Below, in pieces: positions 1 to 6,982 of a DNA stretch of 40,512 nt (its first letter is position 1; every line of letters starts with the position of its first letter). The stretch is taken from positions 1-40,512 of the forward strand of contig NZ_MINO01000036.1 in assembly GCF_001757355.1 (NCBI RefSeq). The letters run 5' to 3'. The stretch is from Sphingobium phenoxybenzoativorans (GTDB lineage Bacteria > Pseudomonadota > Alphaproteobacteria > Sphingomonadales > Sphingomonadaceae). Under the pieces are notes generated by a model, which did no database searches, was not told the origin of the DNA, and saw only the letters and a list, made by a program, of their open reading frames with translations. The position numbers and the translations under genes were made by a program.

Positions 1-1605
1 CCAATATGGGCGATCACGGCGCTGACCCTTAGCCCGATCGCCCTCATTCGCCATCTGCTGCGCGTCGCGGCCCTGTTCCTGATCGTCGCCCTGGTGCTGG
101 GGCTGGGGATGCCGCTCATCGCGGAAAAGCTGCTCGGCCTGCCCCGCGATTCCCTGATCTACCAGGCATTGATGATGCTGACGGGCCTAGTCGTCATCCT
201 CATCGTCCTGCGCGCCCTCTTTCAACCGCTAATCCTGCGCTATGGTGGCCTTGACGGCGACGACACGCACGGCTCGGCCCGCTTCGCCACGGCGAACGAG
301 ACGCGCGCCCTCGCCCGCGCCGATACCGGCCTGCTGATCGGCCGCGACATGAAAACCCGCAAGCTGCTGCGCTATCCCGGCCCCGCCCATCTGCTGACGA
401 TCGCGCCGACGCGCACCGGCAAGGGGGTGGGCACGATCATTCCCAACCTGATCGACTATCCCGGCCCGGTCGTGTGCATCGACCCCAAGGGCGAGAACGC
501 CATCGTCACCGCGCGCGAGCGCGCCAGGTTCGGTCCGGTCCATATCCTCGATCCGTTCGGCATCACCGGCCTGCCCTCGGCCGCCTTCAATCCGCTGGAT
601 CGGATCGACCCCGCCGGTCTCGATCTCGCCGACGACGCCATGACGCTCGCCGACGCGCTGGTCTATGACGCTCCCGGCGAAGCGGGCGAGGCGCATTGGA
701 ACGACGAAGCCAAGGCGCTGATCGCCGGCCTGATCCTCCATATCGTCGCCAGCGAGCCGCCCGCGACCCGCACCCTCGCCACGCTGCGCGATCATCTGAC
801 GCTCGCCCCGCAAGCCTTCGCCGCCCTGCTCTCCGACATGCAAGGCTGCGGCGGCCTGGTCGCGCGCGCCGCCAATCGCCATCTCGGCAAGTCCGACAAG
901 GAAGCCTCCGGCGTGCTGTCGGCCGCGCAGCGCCATACCCATTTCCTCGATTCCCCACGCATGGGCCGGGTTCTCGGCCGCTCGGATTTCGCGTTCGCCG
1001 ACATGAAGGCGTCGCCGGCGACAATCTTCCTCGTCCTGCCGCCCGATCGCATCGCCGCCTATGCCCGCTGGCTGCGCCTGATGATCGCGCAAGCCCTCAC
1101 CGATCTGTCGCGCGGCGCGGTCCCTGCCCGCCCCGTCCTGTTCCTGCTCGATGAATTTGCCGCGCTCGGCCGCCTCGATCCGGTCGAACGCGCTATGGGC
1201 CTGATGGCCGGCTACGGCGTCCAGCTCTGGCCGATTTGCCAAGATATTCACCAGCTCCGCACGCTCTACCGCGAGCGCGCCGGCACCTTCTTCTCCAATG
1301 CCGGGGCGTTACAGATATTCGGCGTCAACGACCATGACAGCGCCAAGCTCGTCTCCGATCTGCTCGGCCAGGAAACGGTGATGTTCGAGACGATGAGCCG
1401 CGCTCTCGATGCCGACGAAACCGGAATCTCGTTCGGCGTGCAACATGTCGGCCGCCCGCTGCTGACCCCCGATGAAGTCCGCACCCTGCGGCCCGATTTG
1501 CAGCTCCTGTTCCTCGCCGGCCAGCGCCCGATCGTCGCCACCAAGCTCGCCTATTATGTCGATCGCGAGTTCGCGGGACGGTTCGATCCGGTGCAGCCCG
1601 TTTAA
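1..1605 (+). CDS. virD4: VirD4/TraG-type conjugative coupling protein (5' end outside window)
   Basis: Inner-membrane ATPase that links the relaxase-DNA complex to the type IV secretion channel during conjugation. The reading frame is open back to base 1, so the true start lies upstream; the first in-frame ATG (94) is internal. Two hydrophobic segments occur in the first ~80 visible residues, then a Walker A (APTRTGKG, about 403-426) and a Walker B (VLFLLDEF, about 1135-1158) in a TraG/VirD4 NTPase domain. About 534 residues are visible, so only a few are probably missing. The TAA stop sits inside a CGTTTAAACG palindrome. The relaxase fragment at the other window edge belongs to the same transfer function. 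The family call is firm; no mating-channel genes are visible here. Confidence 0.93.
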   Translation, partial: PIWAITALTLSPIALIRHLLRVAALFLIVALVLGLGMPLIAEKLLGLPRDSLIYQALMMLTGLVVILIVLRALFQPLILRYGGLDGDDTHGSARFATANETRALARADTGLLIGRDMKTRKLLRYPGPAHLLTIAPTRTGKGVGTIIPNLIDYPGPVVCIDPKGENAIVTARERARFGPVHILDPFGITGLPSAAFNPLDRIDPAGLDLADDAMTLADALVYDAPGEAGEAHWNDEAKALIAGLILHIVASEPPATRTLATLRDHLTLAPQAFAALLSDMQGCGGLVARAANRHLGKSDKEASGVLSAAQRHTHFLDSPRMGRVLGRSDFAFADMKASPATIFLVLPPDRIAAYARWLRLMIAQALTDLSRGAVPARPVLFLLDEFAALGRLDPVERAMGLMAGYGVQLWPICQDIHQLRTLYRERAGTFFSNAGALQIFGVNDHDSAKLVSDLLGQETVMFETMSRALDADETGISFGVQHVGRPLLTPDEVRTLRPDLQLLFLAGQRPIVATKLAYYVDREFAGRFDPVQPV

Positions 1606-1608
1606 ACG
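1599..1608. repeat. CGTTTAAACG palindrome, copy 1
   Basis: Perfect 10-bp palindrome that supplies the TAA stop of virD4. It is one of four copies, all in the plasmid backbone. Confidence 0.8.
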
Positions 1609-1631
1609 GCTTCAAGCGCAAGCATCATAAT

Positions 1632-1645
1632 ATCATTTGTATATC
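1632..1645 (-). repeat. GATATACAnnTGAT motif, copy 1
   Basis: On the minus strand this reads GATATACAAATGAT. Closely related 14-mers occur at 4495-4508 and 5546-5559, with a weaker one at about 3791-3812. All lie in non-coding gaps around the par genes. A partition-site or operator role is an inference. Confidence 0.45.
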
Positions 1646-1724
1646 TAACCGATGGCGTTCCGCCATATATCGGCATCCGTGAAATCGTCCGAAAGCGTTG
1701 AAAATCTACCGCTGCCGCGCGAAA

Positions 1725-1740
1725 GGTGAGTTTTGGGGTA
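1725..1740 (+). repeat. isolated RepA iteron
   Basis: GGTGAGTTTTGGGGTA, the same 16-bp unit as the main array but about 600 bp away. It is followed at 1745-1757 by CTCACTTTTCGCG, which recurs exactly at 3453-3465 downstream of repA. Otherwise 1606-2030 holds no convincing gene. Confidence 0.7.
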
Positions 1741-2050
1741 TCGGCTCACTTTTCGCGGGTCGGCGCGGCGAGGCGACAAGGATCTACTTTCAGAAAAATC
1801 CTGCCCTGGGACGCCCATAGAGCGGCTTAGCACGTTCGACTCTCCCCGACCTATCGAACGCCCGAAATGCCGTCCAGCGGCCCGGAAATCGCACCAGTAG
1901 CGACGTTTCCGCCTGCCCTGCCCTCTCGAATAGATCGCTGCCCTATCCGCCTGGCTTTTCTGGAAAGCCAATTGCGACAGTGGAGCTGGGCGCGGTGCTG
2001 GAAGGTTGGGCGCTACGGTGCGACTAATCTCCCTTTATAATTAAAAGCGT

Positions 2051-2149
2051 GCCGGCGAAGCCGGCTCATCATGGGGGATGCCGGGTGGGAGGATGGCTTT
2101 AGCCATCCGGGGCGGCCGAAGGCCGCGAGCCGGCGGGGGCGAAGCCCCC
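2051..2149. repeat. four tandem short-loop hairpins
   Basis: Perfect stems: GCCGGC-GAA-GCCGGC (2051-2065), GGATGGCT-TT-AGCCATCC (2091-2108), GCGGCC-GAA-GGCCGC (2112-2126) and GGGGGC-GAA-GCCCCC (2135-2149). Three share a GAA loop, and two contain GCGAAGC, known as an unusually stable DNA mini-hairpin. They lie upstream of the DnaA box. A role in single-strand priming or as a replication barrier is an inference. Confidence 0.7.
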
Positions 2150-2202
2150 AAGAGGCGGCGCTTTTCTTCTTCTTCAGCAGCGGCGCGGGATAGCGTGGCG
2201 AG

Positions 2203-2211
2203 TTATCCACA
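2203..2211 (+). promoter_or_regulatory. DnaA box
   Basis: TTATCCACA, an exact match to the consensus DnaA binding site, 9 bp before an inverted iteron and upstream of the AT-rich stretch. Confidence 0.8.
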
Positions 2212-2219
2212 GACGAACC

Positions 2220-2235
2220 TACCCCAAAGCTCACC
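2220..2235 (-). repeat. inverted RepA iteron
   Basis: TACCCCAAAGCTCACC, the iteron unit in reverse orientation, between the DnaA box and the AT-rich stretch. Confidence 0.75.
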
Positions 2236-2322
2236 GTTCGCGTTCTGATTCAAAGATTCTTCTTAGATTCAAGATTCAGGGTGCCTCAAACCCGCAGAAA
2301 ACCTAGAGAAATGGCCTCGAAA

Positions 2323-2456
2323 AGTGAGTGTTGGGGTCGAGTCGCGTGAGTTTTCGGGTAGCCTTCGGTGAGCTTTGGGGTCGGTAAAGGTGAGTGTTGG
2401 GGTCGAGTCCGGTGAGTGTTGGGGTATGGGCATTTTCATCGGTGAGTTTTGGGGTA
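2323..2456 (+). repeat. direct iteron array (six units, five at 22-bp period)
   Basis: Sixteen-bp units of consensus GGTGAGTKTTGGGGTM start at 2323, 2345, 2367, 2389, 2411 and 2441. The first five are exactly 22 bp apart, about two helical turns, and the last is offset by 30 bp. They would place RepA monomers on one DNA face. The 2345 unit has one interior change (TTTTCGGGTA). Confidence 0.9.
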
Positions 2457-2498
2457 TCCCCTCCCTATGGTCGAACGGCGAGCTTTAAGAATTGCCTA

Positions 2499-2523
2499 GC
2501 TCACTTTAATTGCTAAGGTGAGC
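2499..2523. promoter_or_regulatory. RepA operator overlapping the repA ribosome binding site
   Basis: Near-perfect inverted repeat GCTCACTTT (2499-2507) / AAGGTGAGC (2515-2523), whose arms carry the GTGAG core of the iterons. The right arm is also the Shine-Dalgarno sequence (AAGGTGAG) three bases before ATG 2526. RepA dimers bound here could block both transcription and translation; dimer autorepression is known for this family. Confidence 0.7.
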
Positions 2524-2525
2524 GC

Positions 2526-3437
2526 ATGAATCATGCAACCTCACCTGTAAATGGCGGAAAGGCAAAGGTTGCCCTGGACGGCGACACCGCTCTGACCCTC
2601 GCGCAAAAGGGACGCGGCAATCCCTTTGATCCCGCCAATTATGGAGAAATTGTCAAACCCGGCGAGCTGGTCGATATTGTCGAGCTGTCCCCCCTCACCC
2701 TCGCCGATCGGCGAATCTATAACCTGCTGATCGCCAACGCCTGGGAGCGGATCGGCGAGCCGGTCATCCACCGCATCCCGAAAAGCGCGCTCAAAGGCAC
2801 GCACCAGGGCAATGAGCGCATAGAAAGCTCGCTGCTGCGCCTGATGGGCACCATCGCGATCGTCACGATCCGCAAGGGCGGCAAGAGCTTTAAGCGCCGC
2901 GTCCAGCTTCTCGGCCCCAGCGATGAAAGCCTCGAAAAAGACGGGTTCCTGCATTACCGCATCCCCGAAGAACTGATTGAGATTTTGCGTAACAGCGAGG
3001 TCTATGCCCGCCTCAAGACGCAAGTGATGTATTGTTTCGAGTCGAAATACGCGCTCTGCCTCTATGAAATGATCGAGCGCCGTATCGGCCTCGAATACAA
3101 GCAAAGCGAGGAGTTCACTATCGCGGAGCTGCGCGGCCTGCTCAACGTGCCGGAAGGCAAGTTGGAACGCTTCGCCGATTTCAACAAATACTGCCTCAAG
3201 GTCGCTCAAGAGGAAATCAACAAGCTCTGCCCCTTCTGGGTCGAGTTCACCCCGATCAAGAAGGGCCGCAAGGTCGAGCGGGTTTCGATGATGTGGCTTC
3301 CCAAGACCATGAGCGGCCGTCGCGACGCGCAAAACCTGATCGACCAGCATAGCATTGTGCGGCGGGCGAAGCTGCGCGGAGACATACCCGAAATGCCGGT
3401 GCTGGTGGATTTCAGCGCGCCAGCGGCCCAAAGGTGA
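2526..3437 (+). CDS. repA: replication initiator RepA, Rep_3 family
   Basis: Initiator protein that binds the iterons and opens the origin. It has 303 residues, typical of two winged-helix Rep_3 proteins: WH1 about residues 45-150 and WH2 about 160-285. The conserved WH2 features are SKYALCLYEMI, ELRGLLNVPEG and FTPIKKGRKV. ATG 2526 is preceded by AAGGTGAG. Iterons lie on both sides: the main array upstream and an inverted unit 6 bp downstream of the stop. The upstream inverted repeat predicts autorepression. Confidence 0.93.
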   Translation: MNHATSPVNGGKAKVALDGDTALTLAQKGRGNPFDPANYGEIVKPGELVDIVELSPLTLADRRIYNLLIANAWERIGEPVIHRIPKSALKGTHQGNERIESSLLRLMGTIAIVTIRKGGKSFKRRVQLLGPSDESLEKDGFLHYRIPEELIEILRNSEVYARLKTQVMYCFESKYALCLYEMIERRIGLEYKQSEEFTIAELRGLLNVPEGKLERFADFNKYCLKVAQEEINKLCPFWVEFTPIKKGRKVERVSMMWLPKTMSGRRDAQNLIDQHSIVRRAKLRGDIPEMPVLVDFSAPAAQR

Positions 3438-3442
3438 GGCCC

Positions 3443-3458
3443 TACCCCAAAACTCACT
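3443..3458 (-). repeat. inverted iteron downstream of repA
   Basis: TACCCCAAAACTCACT, an iteron unit in reverse orientation, followed by CTCACTTTTCGCG (3453-3465) which recurs at 1745-1757. It could serve in handcuffing-type copy control. Confidence 0.65.
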
Positions 3459-3508
3459 TTTCGCGCGCTGCGCCTGCCTAGCCTGCGACGCCCATCTCCT
3501 CGCCGGCC

Positions 3509-3775
3509 CTATCCCTCGCCAGCATCGAGCGCGCGGCTCACCGTGAACTGAATCCATGCGCTGCGGCTGATCCCGCGCCGCTTCGCCGCCGCATCGACCT
3601 TCGCCAGCAAAGCGCGATCGAACCGCAACATGACCGGCGACTTGCGCGGCCCGTCCTCGGCCGCCTCCGTGATCGCCGGCGCTGTCGGTTTCGCGGCACC
3701 GGCTATGAAGGCGTCGGCCGCGTCGTCGGTAACGGGCGGCTTGGGCTTGCTATTCGGTTTACGAGCGATAGCCAT
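3509..3775 (-). CDS. ribbon-helix-helix partition protein (ParG/ParB-like)
   Basis: Small DNA-binding partner of ParA, 88 residues. A flexible Pro/Ala/Lys-rich N-terminal tail of about 45 residues is followed by a ribbon-helix-helix domain (VMLRFDRALLAKVDAAAKRR, then GISRSAWIQF). This resembles ParG-type centromere-binding proteins, which pair with short ParA ATPases. ATG 3775 is preferred over ATG 3781 because GGAG lies about 9 bases before it. It follows parA by 25 bases on the same strand, so the two form one operon. Confidence 0.75.
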   Translation of the reverse strand: MAIARKPNSKPKPPVTDDAADAFIAGAAKPTAPAITEAAEDGPRKSPVMLRFDRALLAKVDAAAKRRGISRSAWIQFTVSRALDAGEG

Positions 3776-3800
3776 TTTCATTCACTCCGCTATCATTATG

Positions 3801-4436
3801 CTATACAAATACCGCACTGACCAATGCGGCCAGCTCGTCTATCGCCTTGGCGTCGCGCGGGGATTGCTCGACCACCGCCCTGCCCTCGGCCGCCGCGTTC
3901 GGGAACGCTTTGCGGCGCACGATCGACGTGGGCAGCACCTCGATCCCCTCAATATCGCCGATCATCTGCAAGGCCGCCTCATTGTCGCCGCCCTGCGGGT
4001 CCGCGCCGTTGAGGACCGCGACGGCGCGCAGCCCCTCGTTGATCTCGCGCGCCTCGGCCACCAGCGCCGCCACCTGGTCGAGCGCCCACACGTCAAAGCT
4101 GCGCGGCTGCACCGGCACCAGCAGCGTGTCGGCCACGGTGAGCGCGGCGCGCAGCGAGCCGGTATCGCGTCCGCCTACGTCGATGATGATGTCATCATAT
4201 TTGGGGGCGAGCTGGCGGACCTGGCTGCGAAGAGCCGCGCCAGTGAGCGCGACGGCGGTATAGCCAGCCTCGCCAAGCCGCTCGGCGCGCAGCTCCGTGA
4301 AGGTAAGGGCGGTTCCCTGCTCGTCGCCGTCCACTAGCAGAAGGTCGCGGCCCGCAAGCGCGCGCGCGACCGCGAGGTTCACGGCGAGCGTGGTCTTGCC
4401 GACGCCGCCCTTGGTGTTTCCGACCGCCAATATCAT
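3801..4436 (-). CDS. parA: ParA-family partition ATPase
   Basis: Deviant-Walker ATPase for plasmid segregation, 211 residues, in the size range of short ParA proteins without an N-terminal DNA-binding domain. The deviant Walker A KGGVGKTT is at residues 9-16 and the switch/Walker B region (LLLVDGDEQG, then DDIIIDVGGRD) follows. The first gene of a two-gene operon with the ribbon-helix-helix protein. The upstream gap (4437-4516) contains a 10-bp palindrome and a GATATACA-type motif that could be operator or centromere sites. Confidence 0.9.
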   Translation of the reverse strand: MILAVGNTKGGVGKTTLAVNLAVARALAGRDLLLVDGDEQGTALTFTELRAERLGEAGYTAVALTGAALRSQVRQLAPKYDDIIIDVGGRDTGSLRAALTVADTLLVPVQPRSFDVWALDQVAALVAEAREINEGLRAVAVLNGADPQGGDNEAALQMIGDIEGIEVLPTSIVRRKAFPNAAAEGRAVVEQSPRDAKAIDELAALVSAVFV

Positions 4437-4516
4437 TCCGCTCTCGCTCCGCTGGCAATGTGCGCGCTATATAGCAGCGTTTGTAATGCTAGGCGATATA
4501 CATTTGATGGCGGCGA
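4437..4516 (-). promoter_or_regulatory. parA promoter region with palindrome
   Basis: The 80-bp gap between parA and the SprT-like gene. It holds the palindrome GCTATATAGC (4466-4475) and GATATACATTTGAT (4495-4508), one of the repeated intergenic motifs. Autoregulation by the ribbon-helix-helix partner is plausible from known par operons; the binding site is an inference. Confidence 0.45.
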
Positions 4517-5152
4517 TTATTCGCCGCCCTCCCCCTCGTCCTCGTCGTCCAGCGGTTCGTGCTCCATCTGGCCATGATCCTCGATCGGGCAAAGCGGCGC
4601 TCCGGCCAGCTCAAGCCACTTGCGCGCGGTCCTCACCGTATAGCCGCACGTCGCGCACTCACATTTGAGCATCCGGGTTTTCTGCTTCTTGGGAGCGGTG
4701 GATTCGCCGTCCGTATCGAGACGGGCATGGGGGAGGGGGCCAACGGCTTTTAGGATCGGCGCGATAGCGACAAGAAACGCCTCGCCCGGTGTCGTCGCCC
4801 GCATCGGCCCGACCAGGCCAAGGCCAAGGGCGACCCGTTTAAACGCCTTCCCATGCCCTGCCGGGATGCCCACGGCCGCGTGGACCAGTTCATGCGCGAG
4901 GATCGCCGCGATCTGCGCCGGCATGGCGTCGGCCGCGTGGGCGAGGTCGGGACGGATAAAGATTTCAAAATGCCCATCTGCACTAAGCCGGTTGTCCCAG
5001 CACTCGCCGATCGCCTTGCCCTTGCGGCCCGTGCTGGTGAAGCCGATCGCCACGCGGATATGCGCGGGCAGGGGGGCGTCCAGCGCCTCGAACAGCGGGG
5101 CCATGCCCGCCGCCACCGCATTGAGCCAGCTTTCCCGGTTGTCCTGCGTCAT
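4517..5152 (-). CDS. SprT-like zinc metalloprotein
   Basis: Probable zinc-dependent peptidase-fold protein, 211 residues. HELVH (87-91) with H100 in GHGKAF forms a SprT-type HExxH site, and a C-terminal zinc-ribbon-like CxCxxC (164-169) with a later Cys188 follows, then an acidic tail. The frame is open back to 5434, but ATG 5152 has a good ribosome site (AGGGAG, about 8 bases upstream) and starts the conserved part. The substrate is unknown; relatives in this fold act on DNA-protein crosslinks, but that is not shown here. A CGTTTAAACG palindrome lies inside the gene. Confidence 0.75.
   Translation of the reverse strand: MTQDNRESWLNAVAAGMAPLFEALDAPLPAHIRVAIGFTSTGRKGKAIGECWDNRLSADGHFEIFIRPDLAHAADAMPAQIAAILAHELVHAAVGIPAGHGKAFKRVALGLGLVGPMRATTPGEAFLVAIAPILKAVGPLPHARLDTDGESTAPKKQKTRMLKCECATCGYTVRTARKWLELAGAPLCPIEDHGQMEHEPLDDEDEGEGGE
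4836..4845. repeat. CGTTTAAACG palindrome, copy 2
   Basis: Perfect 10-bp palindrome inside the SprT-like gene. Confidence 0.8.
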
Positions 5153-5624
5153 CGTTTTTACTCCCTTCAAATCGCCTGTCCGGCGATGGCCGTGCCATCG
5201 GCCGGAACACGGACGCCCAAGAACGACGACAGGAGAGGGGGGCAGCGGGAATCTGCGGGAGTGGTGCGGGCGGGCGCTTCGCGCCAACCCGGTCCCGCTG
5301 ATTCCCGTTGCTGGGGAGAGGGGGACGGAACGCCCTCTCCCCACGCAAATAAACGACACGCCGGCGCACGCCGGCACGACAGGGCAGGGGCAAGGCCCCT
5401 GCCTCACGCGAGGATCGTCACGCTTATGCGCCAAGACCGCTTGCGGGCTTGGTCGGAGCGGTCACGCGGAGATAGAGCCGTGCCCGAAGGGTCGCGCCCG
5501 ATATTGCCTTTTAATGTCCATATGACAGCGTAACGATAGCGTTATGATATACAGATGATTGATTTCTACTCGCCTTGTCGCCGGCTCATCGCTTCGCCAG
5601 TGGCGGACTAGAGCCATCTAGAAA
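5153..5624. other. hairpin-rich non-coding region
   Basis: No convincing gene. Perfect or near-perfect stems lie at 5180-5205 (11-bp stem, CGT loop, one bulge), 5273-5285 (GGCGC-TTC-GCGCC), 5313-5342 (10-bp stem GGGGAGAGGG, 10-nt loop), 5360-5375 (GCCGGCG-CA-CGCCGGC) and 5386-5400 (AGGGGC-AAG-GCCCCT). A palindrome TAACG-ATAG-CGTTA is at 5531-5544, beside GATATACAGATGAT (5546-5559). It may be a transfer origin, a single-strand promoter or a structured RNA; none is established. Confidence 0.5.
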
Positions 5625-5647
5625 AACATCCCATAGGATGTTATATT
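5625..5647 (+). promoter_or_regulatory. operator and -10 box of the PIN toxin operon
   Basis: Perfect inverted repeat AACATCC (5625-5631) / GGATGTT (5636-5642) abuts a TATATT -10-like box (5642-5647). The ATG at 5655 lies only 7 bases after that box and has no Shine-Dalgarno, so the transcript may be leaderless. An operator between -35 and -10 fits autorepression by the antitoxin. Confidence 0.5.
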
Positions 5648-5654
5648 AAGCGCG

Positions 5655-6074
5655 ATGCAAAGAGTCGTATTAGATACCTCGGTTATCGCCACGGCGCTGC
5701 GGAGCCAAACGGGAGCGAGCTTCGCCCTACTGCGCGCCGTCGAGTATGGCCGCTTGAAGATACTCGCCACGCCGTCGCTGTTCCTCGAATATGAGGACGT
5801 GCTGAAACGACCGGAGCAGCGGCAAGTGTCGGGGCTGACGTTGGAGGCCGTGGACGAACTGCTTGGCGAGCTGGCGGCGCTGATCGAGCCGGTGGAGGTG
5901 CATTTGCTGTGGCGGCCGCAACTACGCGACCCCGACGACGAAATGGTGTTGGAAGCGGCGATTAACGGGCGGGCCGATGCGCTTGTGACTTATAATATCC
6001 GCGATTTCCGGGGCGCAGCCCCGCGCTTCGGAATCCGGTTGATGCAGCCCGCCGATCTGTTGAAGGAGTTATGA
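5655..6074 (+). CDS. PIN-domain toxin (putative ribonuclease)
   Basis: Toxin half of a type II toxin-antitoxin pair, predicted RNA-cleaving PIN nuclease of 139 residues. Acidic site residues are visible: D7 in VVLDTSV, a central E in FLEYEDVL, the DPDDEMVLEAA segment, and the late (N)IRDF. This is the COG1569 PIN subgroup. It precedes its partner, the reverse of the usual antitoxin-first order, and its stop overlaps the next ORF's first ATG. Probably acts in plasmid maintenance. Confidence 0.85.
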   Translation: MQRVVLDTSVIATALRSQTGASFALLRAVEYGRLKILATPSLFLEYEDVLKRPEQRQVSGLTLEAVDELLGELAALIEPVEVHLLWRPQLRDPDDEMVLEAAINGRADALVTYNIRDFRGAAPRFGIRLMQPADLLKEL

Positions 6075-6076
6075 CA

Positions 6077-6355
6077 ATGAGCAAGGCGACCTACCCGCTC
6101 AAGCTGCCAACCTCGATCAAGGCGGCAGCGGCGCGACTGGCAAAGGAAGATGGCGTTAGCCTCAATCAATGGATCGCAACGGCGGTCGCGCAGAAAATTG
6201 GCGCGGTCGAGACGGCGGCCGAGTTCTTCACGCGCCGCGCGAAGGGCCACACCGGCAGCGGCCTGGGCCGTATTCTCGACAAGGTGCCTAATCGGCCGCC
6301 CGAAGCCGGCGACGAATTGCCGGAAGGCTGGACGCTCGATCGCCTGCGCCAGTAA
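6077..6355 (+). CDS. ribbon-helix-helix antitoxin (HicB/CopG-like)
   Basis: Partner of the PIN toxin, 92 residues. The N-terminal part (YPLKLPTSIKAAAARLAKED, then GVSLNQWIATAVAQKIG) is a ribbon-helix-helix of the kind fused to HicB-like antitoxins; the C-terminal ~45 residues, rich in Gly and Pro, probably wrap the toxin. ATG 6077 is chosen because AAGGAG (6063-6068) is 8 bases upstream; ATG 6071 would leave only 2 bases. It likely binds the inverted repeat upstream of the toxin gene. Confidence 0.8.
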   Translation: MSKATYPLKLPTSIKAAAARLAKEDGVSLNQWIATAVAQKIGAVETAAEFFTRRAKGHTGSGLGRILDKVPNRPPEAGDELPEGWTLDRLRQ

Positions 6356-6361
6356 TCCGGC

Positions 6362-6982
6362 ATGAGGGCCATCTTCATCCGGCACGGCGAAAGCACCGGC
6401 AACGCCGGCGTGCCGTGTCACGATCTGGCGACGATCGAGCTGACGGAGCGCGGCCAGGAACAGGCCCGCGCGGTCGCGGCGAGCTGGACGGAAGCGCCCG
6501 CGCTTATCGTCACGTCGCCTTATACCCGCACCCGGCAGACGGCCGCGCCGACGATCGCGCGCTTTCCCGGCGTGCCGGTGGAGACGTGGCCGATCGAAGA
6601 ATTTACCTATCTCCAACCCTCCCGATGGAACGGCACGCGCAGCGCCGAAAGGATGCCGCACCTCGAACGCTATTGGAGCGCGGCCGATCCTGATTATTGC
6701 GACGGGGAAGGGGCGGAGAGCTTCGGCACGCTGCTACGGCGCTGCGAGGCCGCGCTGGCGCGTCTCGCCGCCATGCCTGCTGACTCGCTGGCCTATGTGT
6801 TCGGGCATGGGCAATTCATCCAGGCCGCACGCGCAATCGTCGCCGACGCTCATATGGATGACCGGGCCAAGATGCGCGCGTTCTGGCGCAAGGGGGAGCC
6901 GCCCGCGATCGGCAACGCGCAGCGGGTGGGGTTTCATTGGCAGGGCGACCGCTGGGCCTGTGGGCCAGCGGTCGCCGCCTAG
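6362..6982 (+). CDS. histidine phosphatase family protein
   Basis: Phosphoglycerate-mutase-like phosphatase of 206 residues. The catalytic RHG is at residues 7-9 (H8), with R56/R58 in TSPYTRTR, the proton-donor region near E79-E80, and the second histidine H149 in FGHG. The substrate cannot be told from sequence. It starts 6 bases after the antitoxin, so it may be co-transcribed. Its TAG stop shares the bases CTAG (6979-6982) with the stop of the convergent integrase gene. Confidence 0.85.
   Translation: MRAIFIRHGESTGNAGVPCHDLATIELTERGQEQARAVAASWTEAPALIVTSPYTRTRQTAAPTIARFPGVPVETWPIEEFTYLQPSRWNGTRSAERMPHLERYWSAADPDYCDGEGAESFGTLLRRCEAALARLAAMPADSLAYVFGHGQFIQAARAIVADAHMDDRAKMRAFWRKGEPPAIGNAQRVGFHWQGDRWACGPAVAA

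Larger units (their letters stand above)
2030..2525. other. oriV: vegetative origin of replication (oriV) of an iteron plasmid
   Basis: In order the region holds a cluster of four GC hairpins (2051-2149), a consensus DnaA box (2203-2211), an inverted iteron (2220-2235), an AT-rich stretch with four GATTC repeats (2246-2279) that could be the unwinding element, six direct iterons (2323-2456), and an inverted repeat over the repA start. This is the standard layout for Rep_3-type theta plasmids, with repA directly downstream. The assignment rests on motif content and order. Confidence 0.85.

Noticed and set aside
229..1251. 340-codon ORF antisense to virD4
   Set aside because: A GC-rich shadow frame; the protein is low-complexity Arg/Gly/Ala and virD4 on the other strand is clear.
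1645..1971. 108-codon minus-strand ORF in the gap between virD4 and the origin
   Set aside because: Arg/Ser-rich with no motif or good start, overlaps the lone iteron and the repeated CTCACTTTTCGCG; most likely chance.
2541..3557. 338-codon ORF antisense to repA
   Set aside because: Shadow of the well-supported repA gene.
5153..5434. 94-codon N-terminal extension of the SprT-like protein
   Set aside because: It reads through the hairpin cluster, has no motif, and ATG 5152 has a good ribosome site.
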